Assembly: GCF_022919155.1 (NCBI RefSeq)
Contig: NZ_CP095045.1
Coordinates: 186,001 to 250,000 of the forward strand
Length of the DNA stretch: 64,000 nucleotides
Reading direction: 5' to 3'
Source of the DNA: Leucobacter allii
Lineage (GTDB): Bacteria; Actinomycetota; Actinomycetes; Actinomycetales; Microbacteriaceae
Shown: piece after piece, positions 8,382 through 16,769 of the stretch
Layout of the letters: each line of letters begins with the position of its first letter
Numbering within the stretch: the first letter of the stretch is position 1
The notes under the pieces: model-generated
Databases searched by the model: none
Seen by the model: only the letters and a program-made list of their open reading frames with translations
Told to the model about the DNA's origin: nothing
Position numbers and translations under genes: made by a program

Positions 8382-9296
8382 GACCGTGCGCCCGGCGCTC
8401 TGGAAGATGGAGCGCATCCAGGCGTGCTCGGGGTCGTGCTCGTGCACGGGGTGCCACCAGAGGGCGTTGGCCACGGGGACGGCGTCGAACGGAGGGTCGA
8501 CGATCCTGATCCCGGGGAGCTCGGCCGCGTGGAGCGCCACGGCCGACTGCACGACGCCGAGTCGATCGGTGCCGCGGATGAAGTGCGGCAGGGCGAGGAA
8601 GCTCTGCACGACGGCCTCGATGCGCGGCTCGATGCCGAGCGCGCGCAGCTGCTGCCCCACCGAGGTGAACGCCGAGCGCGACTGGTAGGTGAAGACCCAG
8701 GGGCGCTCGGCCAGGTCGGTCATCGCGGGCGTCTTGCCGGTGAAGGGATGCCGTGCGTCGGCGAGGAGCACCCAGCGGTCGCTCCAGAGCTCCGTGCTCC
8801 GCAGATCCGTGATGTGGCCGTGCGGGATGAGGATGCCGTCCGCCGAGCGCATCCGCGCCTGCGCCTCCTCGACCAGCCCCGGCGTATGCAGCTCGAAGCG
8901 GAACCGCACGCCGGGCGCCACGGCCGCCGCGAGCTTGGAGGCGGCCTGGCCGACCGTGGCGAAGGCGTAGTCGGAGCCGTAGACGAGGAACTCGCGGGTC
9001 GAGGCCTCCGGCGTCCAGTCGGCCTGGCTCTCGAAGACGCGCCTCGCCGCCTCGAGCGCGGTCGAGGTGTGCTCGGCGAGCCGCACCGCGAGGGGGGTGA
9101 GCTCGTACGCGTTGCCGCGGCGCGCGAGCAGCGGATCGCCGAAGTGGGTGCGCAGGCGCGAGAGCGAGGCGCTGAGCGCCGGCTGGCTGAGGTGCAGCCG
9201 CGCGGCGGCGCGCGTGACGCTGCGCTCGGTGAGCAGCGCGTCGAGCGCGATGAGGAGGTTGAGGTCCAGGCGGGACATCGGCGGGGGCTGCGGCAC
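8358..9296 (-). CDS. LysR-family regulator (NodD/LinR-like branch)
   Basis: A 312-residue LysR protein of the branch that begins LDLNLLIALDALLTERSVT. It is clearly paralogous to the regulators at 19922 and 27603. The helix-turn-helix spans about residues 10-65 (SVTRAAARLHLSQPALSASL). The GTG at 9296 has AGAGAGG about nine bases upstream; an ATG at 9278 (MSRLDLN) is the alternative. A GATAAT box at 9380-9385 on the minus strand is a plausible -10. It lies between the MFS gene and the TetR gene and is a candidate activator of the GATACCC-element promoters. Its 3' end is copied in the adjacent tandem repeat. Confidence 0.88.
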   Translation of the reverse strand: MPQPPPMSRLDLNLLIALDALLTERSVTRAAARLHLSQPALSASLSRLRTHFGDPLLARRGNAYELTPLAVRLAEHTSTALEAARRVFESQADWTPEASTREFLVYGSDYAFATVGQAASKLAAAVAPGVRFRFELHTPGLVEEAQARMRSADGILIPHGHITDLRSTELWSDRWVLLADARHPFTGKTPAMTDLAERPWVFTYQSRSAFTSVGQQLRALGIEPRIEAVVQSFLALPHFIRGTDRLGVVQSAVALHAAELPGIRIVDPPFDAVPVANALWWHPVHEHDPEHAWMRSIFQSAGRTVAKQTAIG

Positions 9297-9451
9297 CGGA
9301 TCGGGCCTCTCTGCGGGATCGGGGCGATGCGGCCGGCGGACGGCGCGATCGGCGCCCGCGACGGCGGGGGCGCGTCCTCATTATCGCTGTCATCGATGCT
9401 CGGCGGGAGAATATCCGGCACATCGATGCGAAACCGCGGCCCGCCCCGCCC

Positions 9452-10030
9452 TCAGTCGCGCAGCATGCGGCGGCACGCCTCCGTGAGGTGCGCGCGGAAC
9501 GCGGCTCCCGATTCACCCGCCGGGTCCCAGAACGTCGGGCCGTACATGGTGCGGAAGGTGCACTCCGCGTAGAGCAGCCGTGCCGCGGCCGCTGCGGCCT
9601 CGCGCGACCCCGGCAGAAGCGCGGCGAGGCGTTCGACGAGCGCGCGGGAGTACTGCGCCCCTGCCTCGTAGAGGATCGGGTCGACGGCGGCGTGCCGGAT
9701 CACGGGCTTCAGGAAGCCCTCGTGCCTGGCGAAGACCTCGGTGATCGCGCCCACGACCTCCTCGACCGTGGTGGGGGAGGCGGGGAGCAGCTCCGCCTCG
9801 CTCGCCGCGGCCGCGGCCATGCCGCGCGCGTAGACGGCGCGGAAGAGCCCGTCCTTGCCGTCGACCCGCGCGTAGAGCGAGGGCGCGGAGATCCCCGCGC
9901 GACGGCAGACCTCGGTGACGGAGAGCGCCTCGTAGCCCCCCTGCTCGAAGAGCGCCGAGGCGGTGTCGAGCGCCCGCTCCCAGCCGGCGCGGCTGCGCTC
10001 CTGGAGCGGGGGCCTGACCGGGTCGCGCAT
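9452..10030 (-). CDS. TetR-family transcriptional regulator
   Basis: A 192-residue TetR/AcrR protein. The helix-turn-helix is at about residues 15-62 (SVTEVCRRAGISAPSLYARV), with a helical ligand domain after it. It is divergent from the monooxygenase operon at 10172. The intergenic region carries the shared GATACCC element and a TACGAT -10 for the operon, so this protein may repress the operon or only itself. A CAGGAT box six bases before the ATG suggests a leaderless message. The ligand is unknown, presumably an aromatic acid or CoA ester. Confidence 0.88.
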   Translation of the reverse strand: MRDPVRPPLQERSRAGWERALDTASALFEQGGYEALSVTEVCRRAGISAPSLYARVDGKDGLFRAVYARGMAAAAASEAELLPASPTTVEEVVGAITEVFARHEGFLKPVIRHAAVDPILYEAGAQYSRALVERLAALLPGSREAAAAAARLLYAECTFRTMYGPTFWDPAGESGAAFRAHLTEACRRMLRD

Positions 10031-10072
10031 GCACTCATCCTGCCATGCGCACCGCGGCGGGACGCGCGGTCG

Positions 10073-10133
10073 CGCATCGTGATACCCGCCATCGGAGATG
10101 GTGATGCCCGCAAAACTGTAACGCCCTTACGAT
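10073..10133 (+). promoter_or_regulatory. Shared operator plus -10 of the ring-cleavage operon
   Basis: Element CGCATCGTGATACCCGCCAT at 10073-10092 is followed by a short dyad CCATC-GGA-GATGG. A TACGAT -10 starts at 10128, 35 nt after the element. AAGGAGG before the ATG at 10172 is the ribosome site. Confidence 0.55.
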
Positions 10134-10171
10134 TTGAGGACCGATCCCGATCGTGCGTTCAAGGAGGAACC

Positions 10172-11422
10172 ATGGGAACCGAGCAGCAGCATCCGATCGC
10201 CGTCCTCGGCGCCGGCCCCGCCGGCATGGCGGCGGCCCTCGCGCTCCGCGTCGCGGGGCACGAGGTCGTCATCTACGAGCGCTACCCGCAGGCGCGGCCG
10301 GCGGGGAACATCCTGAACCTCTGGCCGCCGCCGATCAAGGCGCTGCAGGACATGGGCGTCGACACCGTCGATCTCGGGGCCCCGTGCCACACGACCTTCC
10401 GGAACGCGCGCGGGAAGGTGCGGGCGGACGTGCGGATCCCCCCGGACATCGTCGCGCGCTACGGCGGCGGCTTCATCGGCATGCTCCGGCCCGACCTCTA
10501 CGCCCGCATGCTCGACGCGCTGCCCGAGGGGATCCTGCGGACCGGCCGCGAGGTCACGGGCATCGACGATCACGGCGACGGCGTGACCCTCCGCTTCGCG
10601 GACGGCTCGGGCGCCGAGACGCCCCTCCTCATCGGCGCCGACGGGATCGATTCCCAGGTGCGCAGGCACCTGTGGGGCGGGCCGGAGAAGCGCCCGCACC
10701 ACCTCCACGTCATCGGGGGCTTCACCTTCGCGCCGGACCATGCTGCGCCCGAGTGGGCCGGCGTGGAGTGGGACGAGGTCGTCCTCAGCCATACCCGCGC
10801 GGTGCAGGGCACCTACACGACCATCCGCAGCGGAGGCCGCACGGGCGTGCAGTGGTGGGTGCTCGAGGCGTGGCCGGACGATCGCGCCGCCCCGGCCCGG
10901 CTGCACGAGCACGCGCTCGACCGGGCGCAGGGCTTCCCCGGACCCCTCGCCGCGCTCGTCCGGGCGACCAGGCCCGAGGACATGCAGCGCTGGCCGATCC
11001 GCGACATCGCACCCATGCGGCAGTGGTCGCGCGGCCGGATCACGCTCGCGGGCGATGCCGCCCACGCGACCTCGCCCTACGCCGCCTACGGCGCCGGCAT
11101 GTCGATCTGCGACGGCTACTTCCTCGGGCAGCGGCTCGCGGGCGTCGACCTCGCCGACACGGCGGCGGTCTCGGCCGCGCTGCAGTCCTACGAGCGCACC
11201 CGGATCCCGCACACGACCGCGCAGGTGCAGCAGGCCTACGTGCTCGGCAGGCTCTTCCATCATCTGCCCGCTCCGCTGCGGCCCCTGCGCGACGCGATCC
11301 TCGACCGCACCCCGATGCTGCAGAAGCAGGTCGGCGAGCGGAGCCCGGGGGAGATCGTCGACCAGCTCGCCGAGATGGGCGAGGGGATCCTCTCCCCGGC
11401 GGCCCCGCACGCCGCGGCATAG
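10172..11422 (+). CDS. FAD-dependent aromatic monooxygenase
   Basis: A 416-residue class A flavin monooxygenase. GAGPAG at the N-terminus is the Rossmann FAD motif, LIGADGIDSQVR is the DG motif and LAGDAAHATSPYAAYG is the GD motif that binds the flavin ribityl chain. Such enzymes hydroxylate an activated aromatic ring using NAD(P)H and O2 in the cytoplasm. AAGGAGG lies just upstream of the ATG. It is the first gene of an operon that continues with an extradiol dioxygenase, so its likely job is to make a catechol-like product. It is only distantly similar to the two paralogous monooxygenases at 14575 and 18637. Substrate unknown. Confidence 0.88.
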   Translation: MGTEQQHPIAVLGAGPAGMAAALALRVAGHEVVIYERYPQARPAGNILNLWPPPIKALQDMGVDTVDLGAPCHTTFRNARGKVRADVRIPPDIVARYGGGFIGMLRPDLYARMLDALPEGILRTGREVTGIDDHGDGVTLRFADGSGAETPLLIGADGIDSQVRRHLWGGPEKRPHHLHVIGGFTFAPDHAAPEWAGVEWDEVVLSHTRAVQGTYTTIRSGGRTGVQWWVLEAWPDDRAAPARLHEHALDRAQGFPGPLAALVRATRPEDMQRWPIRDIAPMRQWSRGRITLAGDAAHATSPYAAYGAGMSICDGYFLGQRLAGVDLADTAAVSAALQSYERTRIPHTTAQVQQAYVLGRLFHHLPAPLRPLRDAILDRTPMLQKQVGERSPGEIVDQLAEMGEGILSPAAPHAAA

Positions 11423-11530
11423 ATGAAGCTGATGATCCACATCGACAACATCGCCTTCCTGGATATTCAGGATCGCCGCAGACTGGACACACGCACCGAC
11501 ACCCGTGCCACCCGAAAGGATCGACGATGA
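11423..11530 (+). CDS. Possible 35-residue ORF between monooxygenase and dioxygenase
   Basis: ATG at 11423 directly follows the monooxygenase stop (TAGATG). The ORF begins MKLMIHIDNIAFLDIQ and becomes very Arg/Asp/Thr-rich. Its TGA overlaps the next gene's start as ATGA. It may be a coupling ORF or a chance reading frame; there is no Shine-Dalgarno sequence. A dyad TCCTG-GATATT-CAGGA at 11457-11472 lies inside it and could instead be regulatory. Confidence 0.25.
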   Translation: MKLMIHIDNIAFLDIQDRRRLDTRTDTRATRKDRR

Positions 11531-12546
11531 TCACACTGCTCTCCCACCTCTCCTACGTCGCCATCACGACGCCCGACGTCGAGGCCTCCGTCCGGTTCTA
11601 CGAGGAGCAGGTCGGCCTGACCGTCGTCGACCGCATCGGCGATCGCGTCTATCTGCGCTGCTGGGGCGACTACTACCGCTACAGCCTCGTGATCGTGCCG
11701 GGCGAGGAGCCCGGCCTCGAGACCGCCGCGTGGCGCACCTCGAGCGCCGAGGCGCTCGAGGAGGCGGCGAAGCGCGTCGCCGCGGCCGGCGCGGAGGTCG
11801 AGTGGTTCGACGGCCCCGCCATCGGCCGGGCCTTCAGCTTCGTCGGCCCGTGGGGGCACCGGCTCACCCTGCACTGGGACGCCGAGCACTACCGCGAGAC
11901 GAGCGGCGACGCCGCCTCCATCTACCCCGACCGCCCGTCGCGCCGCAGCACGGTGGCGGGCGCGCCCCGCCAGCTCGACCACGTCACCATCGCGGCGAGC
12001 GACGTCGACGCCTTCACGCAGTGGTACCGCGACGTGCTCGGCTACCGCATCATGGCCCGCACCGTGCTCGACGAGGCGCCGATCTCGGTGTTCTCGGTGC
12101 TGACCACCAACGAGAAGTCGCACGACCTCGGCGTCGTCCTCGACGGCTCCACGCGCGCCGGTCGCGTGAACCACTTCGCCTTCTGGGTGGACACCCGCGA
12201 GGAGCTCCTCATCGCGGCCGACACGCTCATGGAGAACGGGGTCCCGATCGAGTACGGCCCCTCGATCCACGGCATCGGCGAGCAGAACTTCCTCTACTAC
12301 CGCGAGCCCTCGACCCTCCGCATCGAGCTCAACACGGGCGGGTACCGCAACTACGTGCCCGACTGGGAGCCGCGGACCTGGACGCCCTCGCTCGGCTCGA
12401 ACAACCTCTACCGCAACGGCGCCATGCCGATGTCGATGACGGAGTCGTTCCCGTCGGCGGACGGGCCGAGCGCCACCGAGGAGGGCGTCCCCGACGACAT
12501 CAAGGACGCGCTGCTCAACCCGTACGCGGTGCAGGGACGCGGCTGA
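11527..12546 (+). CDS. Type I extradiol ring-cleavage dioxygenase (VOC superfamily)
   Basis: A 339-residue protein with two vicinal-oxygen-chelate domains. The C-terminal domain has the full iron triad His152 (LDHVTI), His216 (VNHFAFWV) and Glu267 (LRIEL). The spacings of 64 and 51 residues nearly equal those of BphC-type 2,3-dihydroxybiphenyl dioxygenase. The N-terminal domain lacks the His, as is usual. It should open a catechol-type ring next to the diol with Fe(II) and O2. A C-terminal extension after about residue 285, ending NPYAVQGRG, is longer than in BphC. GAAAGGA lies before the ATG. It is placed between a ring hydroxylase and an FAH hydrolase, as expected for meta cleavage. Confidence 0.88.
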   Translation: MITLLSHLSYVAITTPDVEASVRFYEEQVGLTVVDRIGDRVYLRCWGDYYRYSLVIVPGEEPGLETAAWRTSSAEALEEAAKRVAAAGAEVEWFDGPAIGRAFSFVGPWGHRLTLHWDAEHYRETSGDAASIYPDRPSRRSTVAGAPRQLDHVTIAASDVDAFTQWYRDVLGYRIMARTVLDEAPISVFSVLTTNEKSHDLGVVLDGSTRAGRVNHFAFWVDTREELLIAADTLMENGVPIEYGPSIHGIGEQNFLYYREPSTLRIELNTGGYRNYVPDWEPRTWTPSLGSNNLYRNGAMPMSMTESFPSADGPSATEEGVPDDIKDALLNPYAVQGRG

Positions 12547-12557
12547 GGGGCCGAGGT

Positions 12558-13520
12558 ATGACCCTCTCGGCGCCCTTCGCGCTCGTCAGGTACCGCTCCG
12601 GCGGCGAGGTCGTGCTCGGCCTCGCCGCCGGCGAGCGCGTGCGGCCGATCGGGCCGCGCGAGCTCGGTGCGAGCGGCCTCAACGCCTTCCTCGCCGGCCC
12701 CGACTGGGACCGGCTCGCCGCGCTCGCCGCGGCCGACGGGCCCTGGGTCCCGATCGGCACGGTGACCCTCACCGCCCCCGTCGAGCCCAGGCAGGTGCTG
12801 CAGACCGGCGCGAACTACCGCGCCCACGTCATCCAGCTCGTGGCCTCGGGGCTCTCCACGAAGACGGACGCGAGCCCCGAGGAGGCACGCGAGCGCGCCG
12901 CGCGTCTGATGGACGAGCGCCGAGCCACGGGCGAGCCTTACTTCTTCATCGGGCTCCCCGCCTGCGTCGTCGGCGACGACGTGCCGCTCGTGCTCCCGGC
13001 CGCGAGCGACACGCACGACTGGGAGCTCGAGCTCGCCGTCGTGATCGGTCGCGAGGCGTTCCACGTGAGCCGCGAGGAGGCGCTCGGCCACATCGCCGGG
13101 TACACGATCGTCAACGACATCTCGACCCGGGAGTTCACCTTCCGCAAGGACATGGAGGAGATCGGCTCCGACTGGTACCGCTCGAAGAACTCCCCGGGCT
13201 TCCTGCCGACGGGCCCGTATCTCGTGCCGGCGCCGTACGTCGACGGCGCCGCGCTGGACATCCGGCTCGAGCTGAACGGCGAGGTGAAGCAGGACGCGAA
13301 CACGAGCGACCTGCTCTTCGACATCCCCGCCCTCATCTCCGCCGCATCCCTGACCGCTCCGCTGCTCCCCGGGGATCTGCTGCTCACGGGCAGCCCCGCG
13401 GGCAACGGCCAGTACTGGCGGCGCTTCCTCGCCGACGGGGACGTCATGACCGGCACGATCGCGGGCCTCGGCACCCAGACGGTCCGCTGCGTCGCCGAGC
13501 CGACGGGGGCGGAGCGGTGA
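12558..13520 (+). CDS. Fumarylacetoacetate hydrolase-family protein
   Basis: A 320-residue FAH-fold enzyme. The metal-ligand block HDWELELAVVIG supplies the two acidic ligands; YTIVNDIS supplies an Asp and SKNSPGFLPTGP a Lys. TGSPAGNG is the C-terminal loop. The family hydrolyses acylpyruvates or isomerises and decarboxylates ring-cleavage products. Here it follows the extradiol dioxygenase by 11 bp and overlaps the next start (GTGA), so it probably processes that enzyme's product. It is clearly related to the FAH protein at 17633 (shared LDEN-type core blocks and the SKN/RPGF region) but only distantly to the one at 24350. Confidence 0.88.
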   Translation: MTLSAPFALVRYRSGGEVVLGLAAGERVRPIGPRELGASGLNAFLAGPDWDRLAALAAADGPWVPIGTVTLTAPVEPRQVLQTGANYRAHVIQLVASGLSTKTDASPEEARERAARLMDERRATGEPYFFIGLPACVVGDDVPLVLPAASDTHDWELELAVVIGREAFHVSREEALGHIAGYTIVNDISTREFTFRKDMEEIGSDWYRSKNSPGFLPTGPYLVPAPYVDGAALDIRLELNGEVKQDANTSDLLFDIPALISAASLTAPLLPGDLLLTGSPAGNGQYWRRFLADGDVMTGTIAGLGTQTVRCVAEPTGAER

Positions 13521-14527
13521 GCGCGGAGCTCGAGCGCCCCGAGTCGATCGACCGCCGGGACCCGGATGGCGAGATCGCCCGCCGCGCCCTGGCCTATCGC
13601 AACTGGGGGCGCTGGGGCGAGGACGACCGGCTCGGCACGCTCAACCTCATCGACGACGCGGGCCGCGCCGCAGCGGCGGCGCTCGTGCGCACGGGCCGCG
13701 CCGTCTCCCTCGCCCAGTCCTTCGACATGGACGGCCCCCAGCGCGGTTGGCGGCGGCGCACCAACCCCGTGCACACCATGCTCGACACCGGCACGGACGC
13801 CGAGCGCGGCCTGCAGGGCTTCCCCCACGGCATCGGCGGCGCCGACGACGTGATCGCGATGCCCCTGCAGTGCTCGACCCAGTGGGACGGCCTCGGCCAC
13901 ATCTTCGACCGCGGCTCCGCGTGGAACGGGCGCCGCGCGGGCGACGTGGTGACGAGCGACGGCGATCTCGTGACGGGGATCGAGCACACGGCCGCCGCGC
14001 TCGTCGGCCGCGGCGTGCTGCTCGACGTCGGCCGCCACCTCGGGTCCGAGCCGAGCGCCGGCGCGGCGGCGGGCGAGCTCGCCGACGGCTTCGCGATCCT
14101 CCCGGAGCACCTCGACGCCTGCGCCGCGGCGCAGGGCGTGGAGATCCGATCCGGAGACATCCTGCTCGTGCGCACCGGGCAGTACGCGCGCGCCCGCCGG
14201 GAGGGATGGGGCGAGTACGCCGGCGGGCCGGCGCCCGGGATGTCCCTCACCACCGCAGGGTGGCTGCACCGCCACGGCATCGCCGCGGCGGCGACCGACA
14301 CCTGGGGCTTCGAGGTGCGGCCGAACGAGTTCGACGTGCCCGCCTTCCAGCCGCTGCACCAGATCGCGATCCCGAATCTCGGGCTCACGCTCGGCGAGAT
14401 GTGGGCGCTCGACGAGCTCGCCGCCGCGTGCGCGGAAGCCGGGCGCTGGGAGTTCCTGCTCACCGCCCCGACCCTGCCGATCACCGGGGCCGTCGGCTCG
14501 CCGGTGAACCCCATCGCGGTGCTCTGA
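13517..14527 (+). CDS. Cyclase-family metal hydrolase (kynurenine formamidase/isatin hydrolase-like)
   Basis: A 336-residue protein of the cyclase family (kynurenine formamidase fold). CSTQWDGLGHIF matches the family's metal-binding segment (HxGTHxDxPxH in the classical enzyme), with the first His replaced. IPITGAVGSP near the end and GVLLDVGRH are also typical. Family members hydrolyse cyclic or linear amides such as isatin, N-formylkynurenine and similar lactams, which hints at a nitrogen-containing substrate for this operon. The GTG start overlaps the FAH stop by four bases, so translation is probably coupled. The altered metal motif means activity should not be assumed. Confidence 0.78.
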   Translation: MSAELERPESIDRRDPDGEIARRALAYRNWGRWGEDDRLGTLNLIDDAGRAAAAALVRTGRAVSLAQSFDMDGPQRGWRRRTNPVHTMLDTGTDAERGLQGFPHGIGGADDVIAMPLQCSTQWDGLGHIFDRGSAWNGRRAGDVVTSDGDLVTGIEHTAAALVGRGVLLDVGRHLGSEPSAGAAAGELADGFAILPEHLDACAAAQGVEIRSGDILLVRTGQYARARREGWGEYAGGPAPGMSLTTAGWLHRHGIAAAATDTWGFEVRPNEFDVPAFQPLHQIAIPNLGLTLGEMWALDELAAACAEAGRWEFLLTAPTLPITGAVGSPVNPIAVL

Positions 14528-14574
14528 GGCCGTCGCACGGCCCGGCACCTGAAGAACAGAGAGGTTCTCGCACC

Positions 14575-15726
14575 ATGACCCACACCGCCCCCGCCGCCGT
14601 CCGCAGCGTCGCCATCGCCGGCAGCGGCGTCGCGGCGCTCGCCGCGGCGATCCGCCTCGCCTCCCACGGCGTCGCCGTCGACGTCTTCGAGCAGCAGCCC
14701 GGCCTGCCGGCGCTCGGCTCCGGCATCACCCTGCAGGGCAATCTGCTCCGCGCGCTCGACGAGCTCGGCGTCTGGGACGAGGCCCGATCGCTGGGCTACC
14801 CCTTCGACGGGCTGACGCTGCGCGCGCCGGGCCCCGGGGCTCCCATCGTCGCCGAGCTCCCCGACGTGCAGACCGGAGGGCCCGACTACCCCGCGGGCAT
14901 GGGGATGTACCGGCCCGATCTCGCGCGGATCCTCGCCGAGCGGGCCGAGGCCGCGGGCGCCAGCCTCCACTTCGACGCCGAGGTCACCGGCCTCGCGCAG
15001 GACGACGACGGCGTCGACCTCGAGGTGAACGGCGCCCCGGCCGGGCGCTTCGACCTCCTCATCGGCGCCGACGGACTGCACTCGACGGTGCGCGGGCTCA
15101 TCGGCATCGACACGAGCCCCGAACGGACGGGCATGGGGATCTGGCGGGCCTTCGTGCCGCGTCCCGCCGAGGTCGTGCGCACCGAGCTCTACTACGGCGG
15201 CCCCGTCTACATCGCGGGCTACACGCCCACCGGCGAGGACTCCATGTACGCGATCCTCGTCGAGCGCGCGCAGGATCGCTCGGCCGTCGGCGACGACGAG
15301 GCGCACCGCATCATGATCGAGGAGTCGCAGGCCTACGACGGGCCGTGGAACGCGATCCGCGAGTCCCTCGCCGCGGGCGGGGCGCGGGTCAACTACACCT
15401 GGTTCACGTCGCACCTCGTCGACGCGCCCTGGAATCGCGGCCGCGTCGTGATCATCGGCGACGCCGCGCACAGCTGCCCGCCCACCATCGCGCAGGGCGC
15501 GGCGCAGGCCGTCGAGGACGCGCTCGTGCTCACCGAGCTGCTCACCGGTGCCGAGGCGCTCGATCAGGGACTCTGGGACGCCTTCCACGAGCGCCGGCTG
15601 CCGCGCGCCCGCGCCGTCGTCGAGGCGTCCGTGCAACTGGGCCGGTGGCAGCTCGAGGGCAACCGGGAGGCCGACCCCGGGCCGCTGATCTTCGGGATCG
15701 CGCAGCAGATGGCGGTGCCGGCATGA
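14575..15726 (+). CDS. FAD-dependent monooxygenase (salicylate/3-hydroxybenzoate hydroxylase-like)
   Basis: A 383-residue flavin monooxygenase. The FAD motif is GSGVAA, a variant of GxGxxG; LIGADGLHSTVR and IIGDAAHSCPPTIAQGA complete the signature. GSGITLQGNLLRAL is shared nearly letter for letter with the monooxygenase at 18637 (GSGITLQGNLLRVL), so the two are paralogs. It probably catalyses a second ring hydroxylation or an oxidative decarboxylation. It is 47 bp after the cyclase gene, with AGAGAGG upstream, and overlaps the decarboxylase start by four bases. Confidence 0.87.
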   Translation: MTHTAPAAVRSVAIAGSGVAALAAAIRLASHGVAVDVFEQQPGLPALGSGITLQGNLLRALDELGVWDEARSLGYPFDGLTLRAPGPGAPIVAELPDVQTGGPDYPAGMGMYRPDLARILAERAEAAGASLHFDAEVTGLAQDDDGVDLEVNGAPAGRFDLLIGADGLHSTVRGLIGIDTSPERTGMGIWRAFVPRPAEVVRTELYYGGPVYIAGYTPTGEDSMYAILVERAQDRSAVGDDEAHRIMIEESQAYDGPWNAIRESLAAGGARVNYTWFTSHLVDAPWNRGRVVIIGDAAHSCPPTIAQGAAQAVEDALVLTELLTGAEALDQGLWDAFHERRLPRARAVVEASVQLGRWQLEGNREADPGPLIFGIAQQMAVPA

Positions 15727-16769
15727 GCGTCGTCGACGTCCACGCGCATCTCCTCCTGCCCGAGTTGCACGCCGCGGTCGAGCGCTACTCGCCGAGCGGC
15801 GTCGCGGCCGCGGCCGAGCTCGAACTGCGGCGCAACGGCGCGGAGAGCCAGGCGCACTCCGGCCCGATGGTCGGCGCTCGGATCCCGAAGCTGACGCGCC
15901 TCGATGCGCGCCTGGCCGCCATGGACGCCCAGGGCGTCGACCGGCAGTGGGTGAGCGTCTCGCCGAACCACTTCTACCCCTGGGCGGAGGAGGGGCTCGC
16001 CGTCTGGATCGCCAGGGAGGCGAACCGCGCCGTCGCCGCGCACACGGCCGCCGCGGCCGATCGCCTCGTCGGGCTCGGCGTCGTGCCGCTGCAGCATCCG
16101 GAGCGCATCGTGGAATGCCTCGACGACGCGATCCTCGGCCGCGGCCTCGCCGGCGTCGAGATCTCGTCCTTCGCCGGCCCCGCGCCGCGGGAGGACGGCA
16201 GCGAGTCGCCGCGCGTGGAGCTCTCGGACCCGCGACTCGAGCCGTTCTGGGCCCGCGCGGCCGAGCTCGGCGCCGTCGTATTCCTGCACCCCTTCGGGTG
16301 CAGTCTCGACGAACGGCTCGACCGCTTCTACCTCGCGAACACGGTCGGCCAGCCCGCGGAGAACGCGGTCGCGCTCTCACACCTCATCTTCGCGGGCGTG
16401 CTCGATCGGCACCCGGGGCTGCGGGTCGTCGCCGCGCACGGAGGCGGCTACCTGCCGACCGCGATCGGCCGCTCCGATCGCGCCTGGCGGGTGCGCCCCG
16501 AGGCCGCGGGCTGCGCGGAGCCGCCGTCGGCCTATCTGCGTCGGCTCTGGTTCGACACGGTGGTGCACGACGCCGCGGCGCTCCGGCACCTCATCGAGGT
16601 CGCGGGCGCCGACCGGGTGCTGCTCGGCAGCGACTTCCCCTTCGACATGGGGCTCGACGACCCCGCGCGCGAGGTCGCAGCGGACCTCGCCGCCGAGGGC
16701 TTCGGCGAGGACGAGATCGCGGCGGTGCTGGGCGGCAGCGCGGAGGGGCTGCTGCGGAGGAGCGCGTGA
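15723..16769 (+). CDS. Amidohydrolase-family decarboxylase (ACMSD type)
   Basis: A 348-residue TIM-barrel amidohydrolase. The metal site is DVHAHLL at residues 5-11, AVVFLHP gives the barrel His, AAHGGGYLP the next, and GSDFPFDMG the catalytic Asp. This set matches aminocarboxymuconate-semialdehyde decarboxylase and gamma-resorcylate decarboxylase, which remove a carboxyl group without oxidation. It would decarboxylate an aromatic acid or a ring-cleavage semialdehyde in this pathway. It has ATGA overlap with the preceding monooxygenase and GTGA overlap with the following SDR, so the operon is tightly coupled. Confidence 0.87.
   Translation: MSVVDVHAHLLLPELHAAVERYSPSGVAAAAELELRRNGAESQAHSGPMVGARIPKLTRLDARLAAMDAQGVDRQWVSVSPNHFYPWAEEGLAVWIAREANRAVAAHTAAAADRLVGLGVVPLQHPERIVECLDDAILGRGLAGVEISSFAGPAPREDGSESPRVELSDPRLEPFWARAAELGAVVFLHPFGCSLDERLDRFYLANTVGQPAENAVALSHLIFAGVLDRHPGLRVVAAHGGGYLPTAIGRSDRAWRVRPEAAGCAEPPSAYLRRLWFDTVVHDAAALRHLIEVAGADRVLLGSDFPFDMGLDDPAREVAADLAAEGFGEDEIAAVLGGSAEGLLRRSA

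Noticed and set aside
9411..9430. Possible fifth copy of the shared GATACCC element upstream of the LysR gene at 8358
   Set aside because: About 13 of 20 positions match, the GATACCC core is absent and the distance to GATAAT is 25 nt, not 35-36.
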